NCBI RefSeq assembly: GCF_036906915.1
Contig: NZ_JBAKHX010000089.1
Location: forward strand, 1-29,034
From: Phytohabitans sp036906915
Lineage (GTDB): Bacteria > Actinomycetota > Actinomycetes > Mycobacteriales > Micromonosporaceae
DNA length: 29,034 nt
Direction of reading: 5' to 3'
Made by a program: the position numbers and the translations under genes. How positions within the stretch are numbered: the stretch's first letter is position 1; every line of letters begins with the position of its first letter. The notes beneath the pieces are model-generated. The model searched no databases. It had not been told where the DNA came from and saw only the letters and a list, made by a program, of their open reading frames with translations. Shown here piece after piece: positions 22,422 to 29,034 of the stretch.

Positions 22422-23299
22422 CCATCGCCGCGACGATGCCCGCGGTCCGCGCGTCGGAGTTGACGCTGCGGTACGGCCGGACGCTCGCCCTGGACAGCGT
22501 GGCGTTCACGCTGCGGGAAGGCGTAACCGGTCTGCTCGGCCCGAACGGTGCGGGCAAGACGACGCTGTTGCGGATCATCGCGACCGCGCTGGCACCCGAC
22601 AGCGGGCAGCTCACCGTGCTGGGGGCCGACCCCCGCACCGGGTCTGGCCGGCTGGCGGTCCGCCGGCGCCTCGGCTACCTGCCGCAGGATCCCGGTTTCC
22701 ACCCAGGTTTCACCGCGTTCGAGTTCGTCGACTACGTGGCGATCCTCAAGGAGTTGACCGACCGGCGGGCCCGGCACCAGGAGGCGCGCCGGGTGCTGGC
22801 CGCGGTCGGCATGGAGCGCCAGGCCGGCAAGCGGATCCGGGCGCTGTCTGGCGGGATGCGCCAGCGGGTGGCGCTGGCCGCCGCCCTGGTGGGCGATCCC
22901 GACCTGCTGATCCTCGACGAGCCGACCGTGGGCCTCGACCCCGAGCAGCGGATGCGTTTCCGCGAGGTCATCGCCGAGCTGGGGGAGCGGCGCACGGTGC
23001 TGCTGTCGACGCATCAGACCGAAGAGGTGATGGCCCTGTGCCAGCGGGTGATCGTGCTGGATCGGGGCACCGTCCGCTTCGAGGGCCAGCCGGGCGAGCT
23101 GGCCGACCTGGCCGCGGGGCGCGTCTGGACGAGCGGCGCCCGTGAACCGGGCGCGCTCGCGTCGTGGCGCACCGGCTCCGGGCTGTACCGGCACGTCGGC
23201 GACCCGCCACCGGGCGCCGACCTGGTCACCCCGACGGTCGAAGACGGCTACCTGCTGTTCGTCGACCCGCCCGCGACGCACGGTGGGGAGGGCGCGTGA
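22418..23299 (+). CDS. ABC transporter ATPase, module 2
   Basis: A 293-residue ATPase: Walker A GPNGAGKTT, LGYLPQDPGFHPGFTAFEFVDY, signature LSGGMRQRV, Walker B LLILDEPTVGLD and STHQTEEV. The C-terminal PTVEDGYLLFV motif is shared with the module 1 ATPase. AAGGAGG (22406-22412) is 5 nt before a TTG whose last two bases begin the preceding TGA, so TTG at 22418 is the likely start; the ATG at 22436 is less well placed. Followed by two membrane proteins with GTGA-type coupling. Confidence 0.92.
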   Translation: MTIAATMPAVRASELTLRYGRTLALDSVAFTLREGVTGLLGPNGAGKTTLLRIIATALAPDSGQLTVLGADPRTGSGRLAVRRRLGYLPQDPGFHPGFTAFEFVDYVAILKELTDRRARHQEARRVLAAVGMERQAGKRIRALSGGMRQRVALAAALVGDPDLLILDEPTVGLDPEQRMRFREVIAELGERRTVLLSTHQTEEVMALCQRVIVLDRGTVRFEGQPGELADLAAGRVWTSGAREPGALASWRTGSGLYRHVGDPPPGADLVTPTVEDGYLLFVDPPATHGGEGA

Positions 23300-24897
23300 G
23301 CACGACCGTCATCGAGCGTCCCGGGTCGGCCACCGCCGCCCAGGCGGCTGATCCGCGCGGGGCGATGCTCGCCCTGGCCAGGGTGGAGGCGCGCCGGCTG
23401 CTGCGGCACCCGGTCACGATCGTGGGCCTGCTGCTGTTCCTCGCGCCGATGGTCTACGAGTGGGTCAGCGGCGGTGCCAACAGGTACCCGGTGCTGCACG
23501 ACGAAGACTGGTCGAAGCAGTTCATCGGCATGCTCACGCTCGGAGGCGCCGCACTCGTCGCGGCCAACCTGGCCGTGCTGCGGGCACACCGGCACCGCAC
23601 GACCGCACAGTACGCCGTGCTCGTCCTGCCCGACCCGTGGCGCACCGGCGGGTTCCTGCTGTCGGTCGTGCCGTTCGCGGGCATCGTCGCCGTGCTCGTC
23701 GCGCTGCGCGTGGGCCTGCTCGCCCTGTTGCCCGGCGCGGTTGGCCGGCCCAACCCGTACGAGCTGGCCGTCTTCCCAGCGATTGTCCTGCTGCTCGGCG
23801 CGTTGGGTGTGCTGCTGGCCCGGGTGGCCCGCACCACGGTGGTCGCGCCGCTGGTGCTGCTCGGTCTCGTGGTCGCCACGTTCGCCGGCGTCCTGCGGAC
23901 GGTGCCCGGCACGCAATACCTGCGCTGGCTACTGCCGGTGTCGCTGGAAGAGCCGCTGATGCCGTATCCGCTGGAGATGGTGGCCCGGCCCGCCGGACGG
24001 CACCTCGTTTACATCGTTGGCCTGCTGGTGGTCCTGGTCGTTGCCGCCCTCGCCGTGACGGGCGCTCGTGGCCGCCGGCTGACCCTGGCCGGCGCGGCCG
24101 GTCTCGCGGTCGCGGTCCTGGCGGGATCGGCGCAGTACCTTCCGGTGAGCGACGCGGTCGAGAAGGCCCGCGTCGACGCCGTCGAGCGCCCGGCCGGCAT
24201 GCAAACCTGCCGCACCGTCGACCAGGTCACGTACTGCGCGTTCGACGAGTTCGTCCCGTGGATCGATGGGTGGGACAGCGTGGTCCGCGGCGTGCTGCGC
24301 GCGGTTCCCGAGGAGGAGGCACGCAAGCCGCTGGCCGTCCGGCAACGAGTGTCCACAGACGACACCCGTGCGAACGGCTTCGTCAGTGGACCCGAAGACC
24401 GGGCCGTGGTGGCGGAGGCGTGGCGGCGCATCGACGACGCGGCCGGCACGCCGAACGCGGTGACGACCGGCACCCACTGGGGCGAAGGGGAAGACGAGAT
24501 TGGGTTCGCGGGTCGGGTGGCGTTCGAGGTCGTTGCGCGCAAGGGGCCCGGTGCGGACGGGGTAATCTGCGGCACCCGAGGCATCCTGGTCGGCTGGCTG
24601 GCCGGGCAGGCCACCCCACTGGCCGCCGCCGGACTGCGAGAGGTCGACGCCAACAGCTGGGGCGGGGTGTCGTTCTTCGACCGAAGCTCCAACGCCTTCA
24701 TCACGGTGGACGACCGGGAGATGGCGGTGGCACTGGCGCTGCTCAAGCGGCCCGCCGCCGAGGTCGCCGAGACGGTCAAGCGGTCGTGGGCCGAGCTGAG
24801 CGCGGCCGACACGCCGACCGAGCGGGCCGGCGAGATCTTCGGCGTACCGGTGCTCCCGCCGCCTCCCGTGCAGGAGCGCAGCACGTGTATGCCGTGA
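23296..24897 (+). CDS. ABC permease-like membrane protein with a large C-terminal soluble domain, module 2
   Basis: A 533-residue protein. Residues about 28-290 hold 6-7 hydrophobic segments (RHPVTIVGLLLFLAPMVYEW, LTLGGAALVAANLAVL, SVVPFAGIVAVLVALRVGLLALL, FPAIVLLLGALGVLLARVA and others). Residues about 290-533 form a soluble region beginning AVEKARVDAVERPAGMQTC and RTVDQVTYCAFDEFVPWIDGWD, with further cysteines in GVICGTRG and at the third-last residue (STCMP). Paired cysteines and the position after an export-type helix suggest that it faces outside. I do not recognise this domain. GTG start overlapping the ATPase stop. Confidence 0.7.
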   Translation: MSTTVIERPGSATAAQAADPRGAMLALARVEARRLLRHPVTIVGLLLFLAPMVYEWVSGGANRYPVLHDEDWSKQFIGMLTLGGAALVAANLAVLRAHRHRTTAQYAVLVLPDPWRTGGFLLSVVPFAGIVAVLVALRVGLLALLPGAVGRPNPYELAVFPAIVLLLGALGVLLARVARTTVVAPLVLLGLVVATFAGVLRTVPGTQYLRWLLPVSLEEPLMPYPLEMVARPAGRHLVYIVGLLVVLVVAALAVTGARGRRLTLAGAAGLAVAVLAGSAQYLPVSDAVEKARVDAVERPAGMQTCRTVDQVTYCAFDEFVPWIDGWDSVVRGVLRAVPEEEARKPLAVRQRVSTDDTRANGFVSGPEDRAVVAEAWRRIDDAAGTPNAVTTGTHWGEGEDEIGFAGRVAFEVVARKGPGADGVICGTRGILVGWLAGQATPLAAAGLREVDANSWGGVSFFDRSSNAFITVDDREMAVALALLKRPAAEVAETVKRSWAELSAADTPTERAGEIFGVPVLPPPPVQERSTCMP

Positions 24898-25598
24898 CCG
24901 CTCGGGTCGCACCCGCGCTGCTGGTGCCGACCGCGCGGGCGATGAGCTGGCTGCCGTTCCTAGCGGCAGCCGGCTTCGGCCTGCTGATCGTCGTCGTCCC
25001 GGCGGCCATGAGTGTCGTGCTCTCCGACGAAGACCTGGTCCGGCTGCTGCGCGTCGCGGCGCTGTGCGGCGCCCTCGGCGTCGCCTTTCTCCTCGATGAC
25101 CCGGCGGCCCGCCTGATCGCCACGGTGCCGACGCCCCGCCTGGTCCGGCACGCCGTCCGCACGGTGGTCGCGCTCGCCGCGGCGGCCCTGTGGTGGGCCG
25201 CCGTCGTCGGGATCACGGTCGCCGGCGCCGACAAGGAGGTCGCCGCCCACCTACCCCTGTGGGACGCCAGCCTGGAGGCGGCGGCCTTCACCGGCGCCGC
25301 CCTGGCGCTGGCCGCCGCCCGGTCGCGCAACGGCACGGCCGGCGCTGGTGCGGTCGCCGCGCCGGCCGTACTCGTCCTCGCGTTGCTGCTCAGCCGCCTG
25401 CCGGAGCGGCTGGCGATGCTGGTCGCGCCCGGCGACCCGCGGTGGGAGGCCGCCCACGACCGGTGGGCGCTGCTGCTGGCGGTCGGGGCCGCCGGGCTCC
25501 TCTGGGCCGGCCACGAGCCGGTCAGAGCACGGCGCTTCCGTACATCTCGCCTAGCGGGTCCGCGATCAGTTCGAGGCGGGCGCCGTCCGGGTCCTTGA
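24885..25598 (+). CDS. Integral membrane protein 2, module 2, with altered C-terminus
   Basis: A 237-residue protein with about six hydrophobic segments (WLPFLAAAGFGLLIVVVPAAM, VVALAAAALWWAAVVGITV, AAAFTGAALALAAARS, VAAPAVLVLALLLS, WALLLAVGAAGLLWAG). GTG at 24885 has CAGGAG 8 nt upstream; GTG at 24894 overlaps the previous stop and is the alternative. The last 25 or so residues (after GHEPVRARRF) are Arg/Gly-rich and are read antisense through the VOC remnant at 25522-25608, so the native C-terminus was probably lost there. Confidence 0.65.
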   Translation: MYAVTARVAPALLVPTARAMSWLPFLAAAGFGLLIVVVPAAMSVVLSDEDLVRLLRVAALCGALGVAFLLDDPAARLIATVPTPRLVRHAVRTVVALAAAALWWAAVVGITVAGADKEVAAHLPLWDASLEAAAFTGAALALAAARSRNGTAGAGAVAAPAVLVLALLLSRLPERLAMLVAPGDPRWEAAHDRWALLLAVGAAGLLWAGHEPVRARRFRTSRLAGPRSVRGGRRPGP

Positions 25599-25608
25599 AG
25601 TATGCCCA
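25522..25608 (-). pseudogene. C-terminal stub of a VOC (glyoxalase-like) protein
   Basis: The minus strand encodes WAYFKDPDGARLELIADPLG followed by a short tail and TGA, the classic last strand of a vicinal-oxygen-chelate protein, including the metal-ligand Glu of RLELI. It has no start and directly follows the DUF1304 stop in the same frame. The N-terminal 100 or so residues are missing. It marks the distal border of the second sigma-factor module. Confidence 0.7.
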
Positions 25609-25983
25609 TCAGAGAAATGCGAACGCGAGCGCGACCAGCGGCGCCAGCCCCTGAATCGCTGCCGCCCGCACCATCTTCGGGTTGCTGGCCAGCAGTACGA
25701 GCGCCGCGGCGAGCATGCTGGCGCAGGCGAACACCACGACCGCACGGCCCGCCGGGTCGGACCCCGTCCACACCACGAGCAGTCCGCCGAGGGCGCCCAG
25801 TGCCAGGAACAGGTTGTAGAAGCCCTGGTTGAACGCCCACGGCCGCGCCGCGGGCAGGTCGCTCGCCTTGACGCCGAATGTCCCGTGGACGGCTGGTCGG
25901 GCGAAAAGCACGCTCTCCATCGTGAAGATCATGATGTGGATCAGCCCGGCGACCAGGGCGGCGACCTGCGCGATTACGTTCAT
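25609..25983 (-). CDS. DUF1304-family membrane protein
   Basis: A 124-residue protein with four helices and the DUF1304 pattern: VAGLIHIMIFTMESVLFARPAVHGTFG, then RPWAFNQGFYNLFLALGALGG, VVFACASMLAAALVLLAS and a last helix ending LVALAFAFL. The family function is unknown. It begins 10 nt after the stop of the NPP1-family gene on the same strand, so the two are probably co-transcribed. No clear Shine-Dalgarno sequence; GGTGATTGTCACC (25986-25998), a 13-bp inverted repeat, occupies the junction. Confidence 0.85.
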   Translation of the reverse strand: MNVIAQVAALVAGLIHIMIFTMESVLFARPAVHGTFGVKASDLPAARPWAFNQGFYNLFLALGALGGLLVVWTGSDPAGRAVVVFACASMLAAALVLLASNPKMVRAAAIQGLAPLVALAFAFL

Positions 25984-25993
25984 GCGGTGATTG

Positions 25994-26752
25994 TCACCCG
26001 TTGGGGTTGAACGCGATGCCGGACGGCAGGGCGCGTGCGAGCATGGCGTTGAACCGGCTGTCCTTGAGGTCGAAGAGGGCACTGCCGAAGTTCGCGTCGC
26101 TGAGGGCGTCACGGACCCCGGCCGGGTAGCCGTTCCAGCCGACCAGTGTCGGATACTGCCAGACGCCGTAGTGGTTCTCCGCCGGCTCGTCGCCCGCGTT
26201 GCCGAGGCGGAAGGCGTGCGACCCGGCGCCGTCCTTGTGGTACACGATTTTGGGGTGTGTGCCGTCCCAGCGGACGGCGGTGCTGGCGTGGACCGTGAAG
26301 TCGCCGTGGGCCGAAGTCGACACGAACCGGGCCTGGTCGTTCTGGACCCACACGACGGCGTGCTCCCAGTCGTGGCGGTGGCCGCTCTCGATGTTGGCCA
26401 GCACCTGGTCCTTCTCGAAGTACAGGGCGTACGCGTAGGCGCACCAGCCGTTGTTGCACTTGTAGCGGGCGTACCCGTTGGTGTTGTTCAGGTCGGACTG
26501 GTCGCGGCATTGGCCGTTGAGGGCGCCGGTGGGCTTCAGGCCGCCGTTGAGGGCACCGGTGGGGCCGACAGCGGGAGTCGGGTAGCAGCCGTCGGTGTCG
26601 TAGTCGTACGCCGGCTGCCACTTCTGCTCGACCGCCTCGGCGTTGCCGGGCAGCTTGGCCGGTGGGGCGGCGAGGGCGGCGCCCGCCGCCACGAGGACCA
26701 GCGCCATGGCGCCGCCCGCGACGAACAGCGGTCTGAGCACCCGTCTAGCCAT
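25994..26752 (-). CDS. Secreted NPP1-family (Nep1-like, NLP) protein
   Basis: A 252-residue exported protein. The signal peptide ends around residue 29 (AGAALAAPPA). The hallmark heptapeptide GHRHDWE is intact at 124-130, followed by HAVVWVQND, and the mature protein has four cysteines (DGCYPTP, NGQCRD, YKCNNGWC). In plant pathogens NLPs bind membrane sphingolipids and cause necrosis; in saprophytic actinobacteria the role is unclear. A short internal duplication PTGALNGG...PTGALNG occurs at about 64-80. AAGGAG about 8 nt before the ATG at 26752 sets the start. Confidence 0.93.
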   Translation of the reverse strand: MARRVLRPLFVAGGAMALVLVAAGAALAAPPAKLPGNAEAVEQKWQPAYDYDTDGCYPTPAVGPTGALNGGLKPTGALNGQCRDQSDLNNTNGYARYKCNNGWCAYAYALYFEKDQVLANIESGHRHDWEHAVVWVQNDQARFVSTSAHGDFTVHASTAVRWDGTHPKIVYHKDGAGSHAFRLGNAGDEPAENHYGVWQYPTLVGWNGYPAGVRDALSDANFGSALFDLKDSRFNAMLARALPSGIAFNPNG

Positions 26753-26893
26753 ACAAGAATCTCCTTCGCGTTTGAGTCGCGGTGCGAAAGAGTGTCGCTC
26801 GTAGGGACCAGGTAGCGCTAGTGGCAAATCCGTCTATGTCGCGAACCGTCAGGCACCGGCCGCCCGCCGTTCACGCTGGTACATGATGGAAGC

Positions 26894-27691
26894 GTGCTGA
26901 CACAGGTTCACTCGGTGTCCGCGCTGCTCGACAGGGAGGCGTGCGCGGAGGTGGTGCCGACCCGTCCCGCGCCGCACCTGCTGCCGTACGTCGCCGGATA
27001 CGGGGGCTTCCGGGCGGGCGCCGCTCCCATCGGGCGGCGGATACTGCCGCTCAACCTCACCACGCTCATCGTCGACTTCGCCGGCCCGAGCCGCCTCGTG
27101 ACCGGCCCGCGCGCCACACCACTGCTCCACGACGAGCCGGCCTGGCGGTACGGGGTGTCGATCGGGCTCACACCGGCGGGCGCCCTCGCACTCCTGGATA
27201 CACCGGCGGCGGCCATGGTGGGACAGGTGGTGTCGCTGGACGCCGTGCTCGGGCGGGACGGCGACCGGCTGGCGGACCGGCTCGGCGAACTGCCGGACTG
27301 GCCCGCGCGGTTCGCCGCGCTCGACGAGTGGTTCACGCGACGGTTGCATGTGGATGGTGCGAGCAGCATTGTGGACCGCGCGTGGTGGCGGCTCCAACAT
27401 GGACATCGGCTCACGATTGGCAGCCTCGCCAGCGAACTCGGCGTCAGCCAGCGGTACCTCCAAATTGGATTCCGCAGGCACATCGGCCTACCACCGAAGA
27501 CGGTGGCGCGCATCGCCCGTTTCCAGCACGCGGTCGGCGAGCTCGCGGCACCGTCGGCCACGATCGCGGCGGTGGCCGCGTCCGCGTACGCCGATCAGTC
27601 GCACTTTCACCGCGAGACCCGCGCGCTCGCGGGCGTCACGCCCGCGGAGCTGTTCGCGTTCGTCCAAGACCTGATGTCGCGCCGCGACTAG
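26894..27691 (+). CDS. AraC-family transcriptional regulator
   Basis: A 265-residue regulator. The C-terminal AraC DNA-binding domain spans about residues 165-262, with the first HTH LTIGSLASELGVSQRYLQIGFRRHIGLPPKT and the second around ATIAAVAASAYADQSHFHRETRALAGVTPAEL. The N-terminal part (HLLPYVAGYGGFRAG ... ILPLNLTTLIVDFAGP) matches the AraC subgroup with a small cupin-like or DUF6597-type sensor. The start is a GTG. It is divergent from the NPP1-family gene and 9 nt upstream of the SDR gene, so it may control either. The 141-nt region before it shows no clear operator. Confidence 0.88.
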   Translation: MLTQVHSVSALLDREACAEVVPTRPAPHLLPYVAGYGGFRAGAAPIGRRILPLNLTTLIVDFAGPSRLVTGPRATPLLHDEPAWRYGVSIGLTPAGALALLDTPAAAMVGQVVSLDAVLGRDGDRLADRLGELPDWPARFAALDEWFTRRLHVDGASSIVDRAWWRLQHGHRLTIGSLASELGVSQRYLQIGFRRHIGLPPKTVARIARFQHAVGELAAPSATIAAVAASAYADQSHFHRETRALAGVTPAELFAFVQDLMSRRD

Positions 27692-27694
27692 CGT
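27689..27694 (+). promoter_or_regulatory. -10 element of the SDR gene
   Basis: TAGCGT overlaps the AraC stop codon and ends 6 nt before the ATG at 27701, as in other leaderless genes of this window. No Shine-Dalgarno sequence is present. Confidence 0.35.
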
Positions 27695-27700
27695 CGCGGC

Positions 27701-28420
27701 ATGATCTTTTCGGGAAAGACCGCGCTCGTCACCGGCGGCTCGCGGGGCATCGGCCGGGCCGTCGTGCGGCGGCTCGCAGCCGACGGCGCGCGGGTCGTGT
27801 TCACATTCAAGGTGTACGCGGACGCGGCGCGCGCCCTCGCCGATGAGCTGGACGGCGCCGTGGCTGTCCGCGCGGACCAGGAAGACCTGGGTACCGTCGA
27901 CGCGTTGCTGGACGCGGTGGGCGACCGCCTCGACATACTCGTCAACAACGCGGCCGTCAACCCACCCACCGCACTCGCCGACATCACCGGCGAGGAGTTC
28001 GACCGGGTGATGACGGTCAACGTGAAGTATCCCCTGACGCTGATGCAGCGCGGGGCGGCGCGGATGCCGGACCACGGGCGGATCGTCAACATCTCCACGC
28101 TCAACACCGCGATCCCGGCGCCGGGCCTCGCGCTCTACTGCGCCAGCAAGGCCGCCCTGGAGCAGGTGACCAAGGTGGTCGCGCGCGAGCTGGGCGGCCG
28201 GGGCATCACCGCCAACGTGGTCTCGCCCGGCACCACCGACACCGACATGTTCCGTGACACCAACCCGCCCGAGGCGGTCGAGCAGTCCGCCGCGTTCGCG
28301 GCGCTGGGGCGGATCGGCCAGCCGGCGGACATCGCGAACGTCGTCGCGCTTCTCGCCAGCCCGGACGGGCAATGGATCACCGGGCAGAACATCCGCGCGA
28401 CCGGCGGCCTCATTCTCTGA
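27701..28420 (+). CDS. Short-chain dehydrogenase/reductase (SDR)
   Basis: A 239-residue classical SDR. It has the cofactor loop TGGSRGIG (11-18), NNAA in the central strand, IVNIST for the catalytic serine region and YCASK for the catalytic Tyr and Lys, then the NVVSPGTTDTDM segment and the C-terminal GLIL. An Arg after the Gly-rich start and the lack of an acidic residue at the end of strand 2 favour NADPH. The substrate cannot be told. It follows the AraC gene and may be its target. Confidence 0.93.
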   Translation: MIFSGKTALVTGGSRGIGRAVVRRLAADGARVVFTFKVYADAARALADELDGAVAVRADQEDLGTVDALLDAVGDRLDILVNNAAVNPPTALADITGEEFDRVMTVNVKYPLTLMQRGAARMPDHGRIVNISTLNTAIPAPGLALYCASKAALEQVTKVVARELGGRGITANVVSPGTTDTDMFRDTNPPEAVEQSAAFAALGRIGQPADIANVVALLASPDGQWITGQNIRATGGLIL

Positions 28421-28450
28421 AGTAGGACCGAACCTGACCTACATGGCGCC

Positions 28451-28456
28451 TACCGT
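28451..28456 (+). promoter_or_regulatory. -10 element of the VOC gene
   Basis: TACCGT fits TAnnnT and ends 6 nt before the ATG at 28463. Again there is no useful Shine-Dalgarno sequence. Confidence 0.35.
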
Positions 28457-28462
28457 TGAGGC

Positions 28463-28924
28463 ATGAACGTTGTTCCGGATGGCTACCACACCGTCACCCC
28501 GTGGGTTATCTCCCGCGGCCACACCGCCGCGATCATCGACTTCGTCATCGCGGTCTTCGACGCCACCGACCTGGGCAGGATGGGCGACGACGGCAACATC
28601 GGCCACGCCGAGGTGCGCATCGGCGACTCGGTCGTCATGATGTTCGACCGTCCTGACTGGCCGGACCGGCCAGCGTTCCTCCGGGTATACGTCGCCGACG
28701 ACGCCGACGTGCTGCGCCGAGCGGTGGAGCGCGGCGCCACCGTCGTCACCGAGCCGACCGAGCTGTTCTGGGGAGACCGGATCAGCCGGTTCCGCGACCC
28801 CTTCGGCAACCTGTGGTGGATCCACCAGCGCGTCGCCGAGCCGACCGAGGAGGAGATCGGCCGCCGTCTCACCGACCCGACATTCGTCAAGGCCATGGAG
28901 TACGTCTCCAGCGCCGACTTCTAA
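28463..28924 (+). CDS. VOC superfamily (glyoxalase/PhnB-like) protein
   Basis: A 153-residue protein with two beta-alpha-beta-beta-beta units: VTPWVISRGHTAAIIDFVIAVFDA, IGHAEVRIGDSVVMMFD, then AFLRVYVADDADVLRRAVERGATVV and FRDPFGNLWWIHQRV. The H in IGHAEV and the end of the second unit suit metal or ligand binding, and the FRDPFGNLWWI strand is typical of the PhnB-like branch. Function unknown. It is unrelated in detail to the VOC stub at 25522-25608. Confidence 0.9.
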   Translation: MNVVPDGYHTVTPWVISRGHTAAIIDFVIAVFDATDLGRMGDDGNIGHAEVRIGDSVVMMFDRPDWPDRPAFLRVYVADDADVLRRAVERGATVVTEPTELFWGDRISRFRDPFGNLWWIHQRVAEPTEEEIGRRLTDPTFVKAMEYVSSADF

Positions 28925-28978
28925 CCCCACCCCGCCCTACCCGTCCCCACGCACCCCTCCCGTCCCCCACCCCGCCCC

Positions 28979-29034
28979 GCGCTCCGCCCCGCGCTCCGCC
29001 CCGCGCTCCGCCCCGCGCTCCGCCCCGCGCTCCG
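28979..29034. repeat. 12-bp tandem repeat, 4.7 copies, running off the window
   Basis: GCGCTCCGCCCC is repeated perfectly at 28979-28990, 28991-29002, 29003-29014 and 29015-29026, with a partial copy to the end. The 54 nt before it (28925-28978) are very C-rich on this strand and hold no gene. The array ends the window, so its true length is unknown. Confidence 0.9.

Noticed and set aside
25986..25998. Inverted repeat GGTGATTGTCACC as an operator for DUF1304
   Set aside because: It covers the NPP1 stop and the 10-nt junction of two likely co-transcribed genes, so a regulatory role is not supported beyond symmetry.
26753..26893. TTGCCA-N18-TACGAG as the NPP1 promoter on the minus strand
   Set aside because: Plausible spacing but a weak -10 and no supporting repeat or conservation, so not listed as a feature.
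1..29034. CRISPR array, tRNA or rRNA genes, insertion-sequence transposase
   Set aside because: No spaced repeats, cloverleaf or transposase frame was seen. The only mobile-element trace is the integrase fragment in the LacI chimera.

Overview
The window is very high-GC DNA with GTG, TTG and ATG starts, many leaderless-looking promoters (TAnnnT about 6-8 nt before the start codon) and dense ATGA/GTGA/TGATG gene overlaps. Gene content (AA10 LPMO with CBM2, sialidase with a LamG-like domain, fused DppC-DppD transporter subunit, HxlR-redoxin fusion, ECF sigma/zf-HC2 pairs) points to a filamentous actinobacterium. My best guess is Micromonosporaceae, which is inference only. Both window edges are short tandem repeats, so they may be assembly ends.

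Layout. 81-2860: DoxX-like protein, a LacI-type regulator whose N-terminus is a piece of a phage-type tyrosine integrase, and a divergent secreted LPMO (AA10-CBM2). 3014-13074: a probable sialic-acid island. An operon on the minus strand encodes a peptide-type ABC importer (lipoprotein, permease, permease-ATPase fusion, ATPase) followed by a DapA/NanA-family lyase; on the plus strand are two paralogous FCD-type GntR regulators and a secreted sialidase. A 15-bp inverted repeat (GACRT-N3-AYGTYC type) occurs at the SBP/GntR1 divergent promoter, before GntR2 and over the sialidase start codon, so it looks like the regulon operator. 13130-15317: HxlR-redoxin fusion and a divergent MFS exporter sharing a palindromic promoter/operator.

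15359-25598: two related modules, each with an ECF sigma factor, a zf-HC2 anti-sigma domain fused to a multi-pass membrane domain, an ABC ATPase and two membrane proteins. Module 1 (15693-19583) has the same predicted ECF promoter (TGAACC-N17-CTACTC) before its sigma gene and again before its first permease gene; module 2 (21037-25598) has a different -10 (CGATGA). Around and between them lie gene scars: an S66 LD-carboxypeptidase stub, an internally deleted LuxR regulator, a methyltransferase with a broken N-terminus, and a VOC C-terminal stub. 25609-28924: DUF1304 protein, a secreted NPP1/NLP-family protein with an intact GHRHDWE motif, an AraC regulator, an SDR and a VOC protein.

The most novel structural theme is a set of tiny intercistronic ORFs. 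Two are 19-codon copies of one repeat (16235-16294 and 17864-17923) and one is 40 codons (3943-4065). Each begins on the stop codon of the upstream gene and ends on the start codon of the downstream gene; at least two contain inverted repeats that could hide the downstream ribosome-binding region. They look like transposable or recurrent translational couplers.
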